Source: an uncultured Lachnospiraceae bacterium (GTDB taxonomy: Bacteria; Bacillota; Clostridia; Lachnospirales; Lachnospiraceae). From it: a stretch of 11,176 nt of DNA. The position numbers and the translations under genes are program-made. Of the stretch, positions 6,040 through 11,176 are shown one piece after another. The notes under the pieces were generated by a model. The model saw only the letters and a program-made list of their open reading frames with translations. It ran no database searches and had not been told where the DNA came from. The DNA lies in the NCBI GenBank assembly GCA_902803355.1, contig CADCPP010000043.1, positions 1 to 11,176 on the forward strand, read 5' to 3'. Every line of letters begins with the position of its first letter. Position 1 is the first letter of the stretch.

Positions 6040-7502
6040 ATCGGGACGATCTGATGCAGGCGGTCACGGAGCTGGACGAGGAAGTCATCGAACAGGCCGC
6101 CGGACCGTATAAAAAGAAAAGAAAATGGATATGGGCGGCAGCTGCTGCGGCGGTGCTGGCGCTGGCGGTGATCCTGCCGTTTGCGGTGAAACAGATAAGA
6201 TTATCGGCACAGAAGAATGAAACGCCGGCCTTGCGGCCCTACGCACTGGCAACGCCTTCATATCCCGTGCAGCTGAAGTGGGAAGAAACCTATCATACGA
6301 ACAAGACTGACACTGATACAGAAAGACGGCTGAGCATGGGCAGGGGCCAGACGGAGCCCTACCGGGCTTTTCTCGGAGAACTGATCCTGAAGACACTGGA
6401 GGAGCAGGAGGACAACGCGGTCATGTCGCCGGTCAACCTCTTTTTCTCCATGGCGATGCTGTCCGAGATCACGGACGGAAAGACCAGGACCGAGATCCTG
6501 AACGCGGTCGGCGCGGCCGATCAGGATGAGCTGAGAACCGCGGTGAATAAGATCTGGGGGATGGTCTATAACGACGACGGCAAGGAGAAAATGATCCCGG
6601 CGAATTCGCTCTGGCTTGCCGATACGCTGCAGTATAACGAGGGCACGGTAAACCGGCTGGCGGAAAGCTACTACGCCTCTGTTTTCCGCGGAACGATGGG
6701 AACGGCTGCCTACAACAGCGCCCTGCAGAGCTGGATCAACGCGCAGACGGACGGCATCCTGCGCGAAGAGGTGAAGTCGCTCGCTATGGATAAGGACACT
6801 GATCTGGCGCTGGTCAGCACGGTCCTGTATCAGACAAAGTGGGCTTATCCCTTCGATGCACAGAACAACAAAACGGCGGTCTTTCACGGTGAAAACGGTG
6901 ATGCGGAAACCACATTCATGTTTCAGCAGCTGCCGCCGGGAACAAGATACTATTACAGCGACAAATTCGCATTTGTCCAGCTGCCCAATCTGCACGGCGG
7001 CAAGGTCTGGCTCTTCCTGCCGGATGAAGGGGTCAGCGTCCAGGATATGATGGCGGAAGACGCCTTCCGGAAGCTGATCAGCGAAAAGTTCGTGGAGAAG
7101 AATTATTTCGATCCTAGCAGCGATAGTCTGCGGAATTATCAGAGCGTGGGCGCAGCGCTCATCAAGATCAATCTCACGATGCCCAAGGTGGATATCAGCC
7201 GGACGATCCCGCTTAAGCCACTGTTTGACAGCCTCGGGATCGAGAGCTGCTTTGATGCGGGAAAGGCCGATTTTTCCCCGCTTCTGAACGGGAAAGACGC
7301 ATGCCTAACCAAAGCAGAACAGACGACCCGGATCATGATGGATGAAGAAGGGGTGAAGGCGGCATCTTACGTAGACTACCTGGTCGGCGCCATGAAGCCG
7401 CCGGAAGAAGAGGTGGATTTCACGCTGGACAGACCGTTCTTCTTCATGATCACCGGCGAAGACGGCGTACCCTACTTTGCCGGAGTCATGAATGATCCGT
7501 AA
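6036..7502 (+). CDS. Membrane-anchored serpin, putative anti-sigma/sensor partner
   Basis: A 488-residue single-pass membrane protein with an extracellular serpin domain (serine protease inhibitor, suicide substrate). I choose the ATG at 6036, overlapping the sigma stop as ATGA and preceded by AGAAGGG (6021-6027), over the in-frame GTG at 6027. Residues 1-25 are an acidic, helix-prone cytosolic stub; KKKRK (26-30) and a TM helix (about 31-53) place the rest outside. A linker (about 54-100) leads to the serpin fold: AVMSPVNLFFSMAML, SALQSWINAQTDGILREEV, KINLTMPKVDI and SLGIESCFDAGKADFSPL align with canonical serpin blocks. The reactive loop hinge DEEGVKAAS is at 436-444; the serpin signature FTLDRPFFFMI is at 462-472. 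Counting 15 residues from hinge Gly439 puts P1 at Met453. Hinge P14 is Val, and P9-P6 (YVDY) are bulkier than usual. The family is certain; target protease and signalling role are inferred. Confidence 0.95.
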   Translation: MNRDDLMQAVTELDEEVIEQAAGPYKKKRKWIWAAAAAAVLALAVILPFAVKQIRLSAQKNETPALRPYALATPSYPVQLKWEETYHTNKTDTDTERRLSMGRGQTEPYRAFLGELILKTLEEQEDNAVMSPVNLFFSMAMLSEITDGKTRTEILNAVGAADQDELRTAVNKIWGMVYNDDGKEKMIPANSLWLADTLQYNEGTVNRLAESYYASVFRGTMGTAAYNSALQSWINAQTDGILREEVKSLAMDKDTDLALVSTVLYQTKWAYPFDAQNNKTAVFHGENGDAETTFMFQQLPPGTRYYYSDKFAFVQLPNLHGGKVWLFLPDEGVSVQDMMAEDAFRKLISEKFVEKNYFDPSSDSLRNYQSVGAALIKINLTMPKVDISRTIPLKPLFDSLGIESCFDAGKADFSPLLNGKDACLTKAEQTTRIMMDEEGVKAASYVDYLVGAMKPPEEEVDFTLDRPFFFMITGEDGVPYFAGVMNDP

Positions 7503-7525
7503 CAATTTGCAGAACTGTTGGCATG

Positions 7526-7563
7526 AAAAAAGGCGGAGCATCCGGACGGATGCCCCGCTTTTT
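7526..7563. terminator. Bidirectional terminator between convergent transcription units
   Basis: GCGG-A-GCATCC (7533-7543) pairs with GGATGC-C-CCGC (7548-7558) around a GGAC tetraloop, with one A/C mismatch. It is followed by TTTTT (7559-7563) for the plus strand and preceded by AAAAAA (7526-7531), which gives a U-run on the minus strand. It lies between the serpin stop and the end of the convergent ABC ATPase gene, and so can serve both. Confidence 0.8.
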
Positions 7564-7606
7564 CGTACAGCGTTTTTGTCATCCTGAGGCAGGCCGCAGG
7601 ATCTTT

Positions 7607-8401
7607 TTACGACAGCAGTACCGCGTCGGTCTCTTCCTGCGTGCCGGCCAGTGCGGCGAAGCGGTCCAGCAGCTCGCGTTTTGTCAGCTTCTTTTTCTCT
7701 TCACCGGCAATGTCCAGAATGATGCGGCCTTCGTTCATCATGATCAGGCGGCTGCCGTGGGTGATGGCATCCCGCATATTGTGCGTGATCATCATGCATG
7801 TGAGGCCGTTTTCGGCAACGATGCGGTCGGAGATCTCCAGTACCTTTGCGGCGGTTGCCGGGTCGAGGGCGGCCGTGTGTTCATCCAGCAGCAGAAGCTT
7901 CGGCTTCCTGAGCGAAGCCATCAGCAGCGTTAAGGCCTGCCGCTGCCCGCCGGAAAGAAGACCGGCCTTGGCACTCATGCGCTCTTCCAGGCCGAGCCCC
8001 AGCTCTTTCAGCTTCTCGAAGTACAGTTCTTTTTCTTCGCGGGAGATGCCCCACTTCAGGCCGCGTCGCTGCCCGCGTCTTGCCGCGAGCGCCAGATTCT
8101 CATCGATCTGCATGGTAGGCGCCGTGCCCATCATGGGATCCTGAAAGACCCGGCCGATGAAGGCTGCGCGCTTATGCTCCGGCATATGGGTCACGTCGTT
8201 TCCATCGATCAGGATCTTTCCGTCGTCCACCGGAAAAGTCCCGGCGACCGCGTTCAGCATGGTTGATTTGCCCGCGCCGTTGCCGCCGATGACGGTCAGG
8301 AATTCCCCTTCTTTGAGATGCAGGTTCAGATCCGCCAGCGCGATCTTTTCATTCACCGTGCCGGCATTGAAGGTCTTGCAAAGATGTTCGAGCTTCAGCA
8401 T
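7607..8401 (-). CDS. ABC transporter ATP-binding protein (TrpXYZ-like importer)
   Basis: A 264-residue nucleotide-binding subunit that powers uptake through the permease encoded just upstream. Motifs in order: Walker A GGNGAGKST (39-47), Q-loop Gln87 in VFQDP, signature LSGGQ (149-153), Walker B LLLLDEH with Asp173 and catalytic Glu174, D-loop ALDP (178-181), and H-loop His207. All key residues are present. Its ribosome site (GGAGG about seven bases upstream) lies inside the permease gene, and the two genes overlap by seven bases, which suggests coupled translation. It is the last gene of the operon and ends at the shared terminator. By family, such ATPases accompany ABC_sub_bind-type lipoproteins and one BPD_transp_2 permease, of which the tryptophan importer TrpXYZ of streptococci is the known case. 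The substrate here is unproven. Confidence 0.95.
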   Translation of the reverse strand: MLKLEHLCKTFNAGTVNEKIALADLNLHLKEGEFLTVIGGNGAGKSTMLNAVAGTFPVDDGKILIDGNDVTHMPEHKRAAFIGRVFQDPMMGTAPTMQIDENLALAARRGQRRGLKWGISREEKELYFEKLKELGLGLEERMSAKAGLLSGGQRQALTLLMASLRKPKLLLLDEHTAALDPATAAKVLEISDRIVAENGLTCMMITHNMRDAITHGSRLIMMNEGRIILDIAGEEKKKLTKRELLDRFAALAGTQEETDAVLLS

Positions 8402-9333
8402 GCCCTGCCTCCTTCCCCGGCTTTCGCTTCCTTAGCGCGGCGCGGACGGATCTTGCTCTGCCAGTAGGGGACGGCAAGGAAAAGCGCCACGACAAGCGAG
8501 GTCAGGAGTTTTAAGTCGTTCGTATTCAGCCCCAGCTGCAGCACCAGCTGCAGAACGATGTAATAGATGATGGCGCCGATGGCGACCGCAAGAAGCTTCA
8601 GGGCAAAATTGATAAATACTTTGCCGAAGATCACTTCGCCGATGATGACCGCCGCGAGCCCGATCACGATGCCGCCGCGGCCCATATTGACGTCGGCGGA
8701 ACCTTGATACTGGGCAAGCAGGGCGCCGGAAAAGGCGACCAGGCCGTTCGAGAGCATAAGGCCGAGCACCACATTCGCGTTTGTATCGATGCCCTGCGCC
8801 CGCGCCATGGCCGGATTGGCCCCGGTCGCGCGGATGGAAGACCCCTTTTCCGTGCCGAAGAACCAGTACAGCACGCCGATCACGATGACAGACAGGAGCA
8901 TCAAGAGAAACAGGGGATTGCGTAGGGAAAGCTCGCGGACAAAACGCTGCGAAAGCGTCAGCTTGTATTTATCCACGCTGAGCGCCTGGTTGGCCTTGCT
9001 GCCCATGATGCGCAGGTTCACGGAATAGAGCGCCAGCTGCGTCAGGATGCCGGCAAGGATCGCCGGGATGCCGCAGCGGGTATGCAGAAGACCGGTGATC
9101 AGCCCGCAGAGCAGTCCCGCGGCAAAGGCGATCAGCAGGGCAAGACGGTGATCCACACCCGCGCGGATCAGCATGACGGCGGTCGCACCGCCGGCGGCAA
9201 GCGTTCCGTCTACGGTCAGGTCGGCTACGTCCAGAATGCGGAACGTCAGGTACACGCCGATGGCCATGATGCCCCAGATGAGACCCTGCGCGATGGCGCC
9301 GGGCAGGGAGTTGAGCAGGGAAGTGAAAAACAT
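8395..9333 (-). CDS. ABC transporter permease (BPD_transp_2 family)
   Basis: A 312-residue integral membrane permease with about eight to nine hydrophobic helices. The N-terminal region with GLIWGIMAIGVYLTFRILD and DLTVDGTLAAGGA (about 18-50) is typical of the BPD_transp_2 family, which includes branched-chain amino acid and sugar permeases and the TrpY-type permeases that pair with ABC_sub_bind lipoproteins. A cytosolic coupling segment is likely around 'GSSIRATGANPAMARAQGID' (about 165-184), the usual ATPase contact. The C-terminus is basic and soluble (SKIRPRRAKEAK). Its ribosome site (GAGG) is eight bases ahead of the ATG. It starts 30 bases after the lipoprotein gene. Only one permease gene is present, so it probably works as a homodimer. 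Confidence 0.93.
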   Translation of the reverse strand: MFFTSLLNSLPGAIAQGLIWGIMAIGVYLTFRILDVADLTVDGTLAAGGATAVMLIRAGVDHRLALLIAFAAGLLCGLITGLLHTRCGIPAILAGILTQLALYSVNLRIMGSKANQALSVDKYKLTLSQRFVRELSLRNPLFLLMLLSVIVIGVLYWFFGTEKGSSIRATGANPAMARAQGIDTNANVVLGLMLSNGLVAFSGALLAQYQGSADVNMGRGGIVIGLAAVIIGEVIFGKVFINFALKLLAVAIGAIIYYIVLQLVLQLGLNTNDLKLLTSLVVALFLAVPYWQSKIRPRRAKEAKAGEGGRAC

Positions 9334-9363
9334 GGGATAAACCTCGCAGCTAAAACGTCTCGA

Positions 9364-10353
9364 TTACTTTGCGATCTCCTGGTATCCTTCGGGCACGGTC
9401 AGGCCGAGCTGCTCGCACAACGCGGCGTTGAACTTCTTCGCAGCCGGCGCGTATTCAATGGCCATGGTGGAGATATTCGCCTCGCCGGTCAGGATCTTCG
9501 CGGCCATCTGGCCCGTTGTGAAGCCGAGGTCATAGTAGCTGATGGAGAGGGTGCAGACGCCGCAGCCGGCGCAGATGCCTTCCTCGCCGCAGACCGCGGG
9601 CACGCCCGCCGGAAGGAGGATATTGGCGATGGATTCGACATTGTTGGCGGCGGTGTTGTCGGTCGGGATATAGATGACATCACTGTTGTCTGCGGCATTC
9701 TGCGTTACGGCGGCCAGATCATTCGTATCGGTAAAGGCAAATTCGGTGCAGCTTACGCCAAGCACTTCCAGTGCCTTTTTTACTTCATCGACCTGATAAC
9801 GGGAGTTCGCTTCGGCGGAGCAGAAGAGCAGGCCGACCTTTTTCGCCTCCGGGAACCATTCCTTCAGCATCTCTGCCTGCGCTTTCAGATCGGCAAGGTC
9901 GGAGGTGCCGGAGATATTGCCGCCCACGGTGCCGTTAAAGTTCGGGATATCCAGGGCTACGCCGTAAGCCGTTACGGAGGTGCCGAGGATCGGAATGGTG
10001 GAAGTGGCGGAAGCGGCAGCGGTCAAAGCCGGCGTCGCGTTGGCCATGATCAGGTCCACGTTCTCCGAGACGAAGCCGTTGATGATGGTGGCGCAGTTCG
10101 TGCTCTCGCCGGAAGCATTCTTTTCTTCGAATTTCACGCGGCCGGGAAGCGCCTGCTCAAGAGCGTCGCGGAAGCCCTTTGTGGCGGCGTCCAGGGCAAC
10201 ATGCTGGGCCAGCTGGCAGATACCGACGACAAAGGTCTTTCCTTCTGCGGCAGAGCTGCCGCCTGCAGCGGAACTGCCGGCATTGGAGGAGCCGCAGGCG
10301 CAGAGCGACAGGGCAAGGATGAGGGCGAGCAGGGAACAGATAAGCTTCTTCAT
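9364..10353 (-). CDS. ABC transporter substrate-binding lipoprotein (ABC_sub_bind family)
   Basis: A 329-residue secreted lipoprotein that would capture a small ligand, possibly an aromatic amino acid or related compound by analogy to TrpX, and deliver it to the permease. The N-terminus is a lipoprotein signal: KK, hydrophobic core, then LCAC with Cys20 as the lipidated residue, followed by a Gly/Ser/Ala linker (to about 37). The mature part starts with KTFVVGICQLAQHVALDAATKGFRDAL, and the two lobes carry the family blocks DLIMANATPALTAA and KKVGLLFCSAEANS. An unusual cluster, Cys255, Cys261, Cys264 and Cys267, lies in GEEGICAGCGVC just before the conserved ISYYDLG. The ribosome site AAGGAG is well placed. 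It is first in a three-gene operon. The family is confident; the ligand is not determined. Confidence 0.95.
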   Translation of the reverse strand: MKKLICSLLALILALSLCACGSSNAGSSAAGGSSAAEGKTFVVGICQLAQHVALDAATKGFRDALEQALPGRVKFEEKNASGESTNCATIINGFVSENVDLIMANATPALTAAASATSTIPILGTSVTAYGVALDIPNFNGTVGGNISGTSDLADLKAQAEMLKEWFPEAKKVGLLFCSAEANSRYQVDEVKKALEVLGVSCTEFAFTDTNDLAAVTQNAADNSDVIYIPTDNTAANNVESIANILLPAGVPAVCGEEGICAGCGVCTLSISYYDLGFTTGQMAAKILTGEANISTMAIEYAPAAKKFNAALCEQLGLTVPEGYQEIAK

Positions 10354-10386
10354 GATGGATCTCCTTCCACATTCAATTACTTTCGC

Positions 10387-10437
10387 ACTTTAAACCTTTA
10401 AAGCACAAAAGTCAAGTAGTTTTTTTTCATTTTTTTA
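10387..10437 (-). promoter_or_regulatory. Promoter of the ABC operon with operator-like inverted repeat
   Basis: Read on the minus strand: TTGACT as -35 (10415-10410), a 17-base spacer, and TAAAGT as -10 (10392-10387), about 35 bases before the lipoprotein start. Upstream of the -35 are two A-runs (8 and 7 bases, 10420-10436) like an UP element. The leader is too short for a T-box or riboswitch, so control is more likely by a repressor at the inverted repeat in the spacer. Confidence 0.65.
10388..10403. repeat. Perfect inverted repeat CTTTAAA-CC-TTTAAAG
   Basis: Seven-base arms (10388-10394 and 10397-10403) with a two-base spacer fill most of the space between -35 and -10 of the ABC operon promoter and overlap the -10. 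The placement is typical of a repressor operator. No known regulator motif was recognised. Confidence 0.5.
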
Positions 10438-10453
10438 CTCGCTGCAAAGACAG

Positions 10454-10509
10454 TGGATTTTTCTTCGCGTCCGTGCTAAGATATCCCCGTCGTCAAAAAT
10501 ACAGGAGGA
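10454..10509 (+). promoter_or_regulatory. Likely promoter and ribosome site of the NYN-domain gene
   Basis: TGCTAAGAT (10474-10482) is an extended -10-like element, with a weak TGGATT (10454-10459) at the -35 spacing of 17 bases. AGGAGG (10503-10508) precedes the ATG at 10513 by four bases and is a strong ribosome site. The -10 is plausible; the -35 is poor. Confidence 0.4.
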
Positions 10510-10512
10510 TGT

Positions 10513-11176
10513 ATGAGTAAGAATTATTATTTTGTCGATTATGAAAATGTTCACGAGGCCGGCCTCGAAGGAATGAATACACTGCCGAAGGACTGCGAAG
10601 TCCATCTGTTTTATTCACTGAACGCGAATAAGCTGAATCTGGATCTGCTGCGCTTTGCCAGGGCAAAGCTGGTGGTCCACAAGGTCAATCCGGGAAAGCA
10701 GTCTCTGGATATGCAGATGGTGAGCTATCTTGGCTACTGCATCGGTGAAGCGGAAAGAGAAGGCAGCTTCATCCTGGTCAGCAAGGACACCGATTACGCA
10801 AATACGGTGCTGTTCTGGCGGGAGGAAGGCGTGGAAGTCCGCGTACAGCCCACGATCCTGGAAGAGAAGAATTCAGACGGGATGGAACGTGCGTTAAAGG
10901 CCGTAAAGATCACGCGGCGCGGACGCAGGGGAGGCAGAAAGAACTCTTCGGCATCGCAGAACGTGCAGACAGAAGCGGCTGCGGCGCCCGTACAGGAGGA
11001 AAAACCGACGCAGCCTGAGCCGGAAAGCGCGAAGAAGGAGCCGCAGCAGAAGGCGCAGGCAGAGCCGGCAGCGGCGGTAAAGCCGGAAGAGAGCCAAAAA
11101 GAAGAAAAACCGAAGTCCACGCGCAGAGGACGCCGGGGCGGACGCGGCCGGGGAAGGGCAGAATCATCCGAAGCCC
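10513..11176 (+). CDS. NYN/PIN-like nuclease-domain protein with RG-rich tail (3' partial)
   Basis: An open frame of 221 codons running off the window edge. The N-terminal part (1-115) fits a NYN/PIN-like fold, which in known members cleaves RNA with a cluster of acidic metal-binding residues. Candidates here are Asp9 in FVDYENVH, Asp66 in SLDMQMVSYLG, and Asp92/Asp94 in LVSKDTDYA. The remainder is low complexity: a basic motif TRRGRRGGR (134-142), an Ala/Glu/Pro/Gln/Lys-rich linker (about 145-202), and the same nine residues again (203-211) followed by GRGRGRA-like sequence, resembling RGG RNA-binding tails. The start is well supported by AGGAGG. It is divergent from the ABC operon. The C-terminus is missing, so length and any further domain are unknown. 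Family call is by motif and recollection; RNA targeting is inferred. Confidence 0.85.
   Translation, partial: MSKNYYFVDYENVHEAGLEGMNTLPKDCEVHLFYSLNANKLNLDLLRFARAKLVVHKVNPGKQSLDMQMVSYLGYCIGEAEREGSFILVSKDTDYANTVLFWREEGVEVRVQPTILEEKNSDGMERALKAVKITRRGRRGGRKNSSASQNVQTEAAAAPVQEEKPTQPEPESAKKEPQQKAQAEPAAAVKPEESQKEEKPKSTRRGRRGGRGRGRAESSEA

Noticed and set aside
10354..10386. T-box, tryptophan attenuator or riboswitch upstream of the transporter
   Set aside because: The predicted leader is only about 30 bases and has no stem-loop or T-run; there is no room for such an element.
9082..10401. A 439-codon open frame on the plus strand opposite the lipoprotein and permease genes
   Set aside because: It is antisense to two well-recognised ABC genes, has no ribosome site or recognisable domain, and is explained by their G/C-rich third positions.
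10417..10436. The T-runs as an intrinsic terminator
   Set aside because: No stable G/C hairpin precedes them on the plus strand; they fit better as A-tracts upstream of the minus-strand promoter.

Overview
The window (11,176 bases) looks like chromosomal DNA of a G+C-rich, low-complexity-poor member of the Firmicutes, most likely a gut-type Clostridia (Lachnospiraceae/Oscillospiraceae-like). The reasons are AGGAGG-type ribosome sites in front of most genes, sigma-A-like promoters, a SpoIIE/RsbU-type phosphatase, a Clostridia-style ECF sigma factor with a membrane partner, and a Gram-positive lipoprotein ABC transporter. No rRNA, tRNA, insertion sequence, phage gene or CRISPR array is visible. 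The taxonomic guess is inference from gene style only.

Layout. Positions 10-5304 hold four tightly spaced plus-strand genes: a zinc-ribbon protein, an uncharacterised 228-residue protein, a MATE efflux pump, and a two-TM dCache-HAMP-PP2C phosphatase. They end in a pair of hairpins at 5303-5362. A good sigma-A-type promoter (5361-5389) then drives a two-gene unit: an ECF sigma factor (5473-6039) and, overlapping it by four bases, a membrane-anchored serpin (6036-7502). A bidirectional hairpin terminator (7526-7563) separates this unit from a minus-strand ABC transporter operon (10353 down to 7607: lipoprotein, permease, ATPase; ABC_sub_bind/TrpXYZ-like family). This operon has its own promoter carrying a perfect inverted repeat between -35 and -10. 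Divergent from it, and running off the right edge, is a NYN/PIN-like nuclease-domain protein with a basic RG-rich tail.

The most interesting element is the sigma-serpin pair. The serpin is not a plain secreted inhibitor: it has a short acidic cytosolic N-terminus, a KKKRK stop, one transmembrane helix and then an extracellular serpin fold. In this position, translationally coupled to an ECF sigma factor, one normally finds the membrane anti-sigma factor. I therefore propose a protease-sensing signalling pair, in which cleavage of the serpin's reactive loop outside the cell could be relayed to the sigma factor inside. This is inference; the sequence shows the architecture, not the mechanism.
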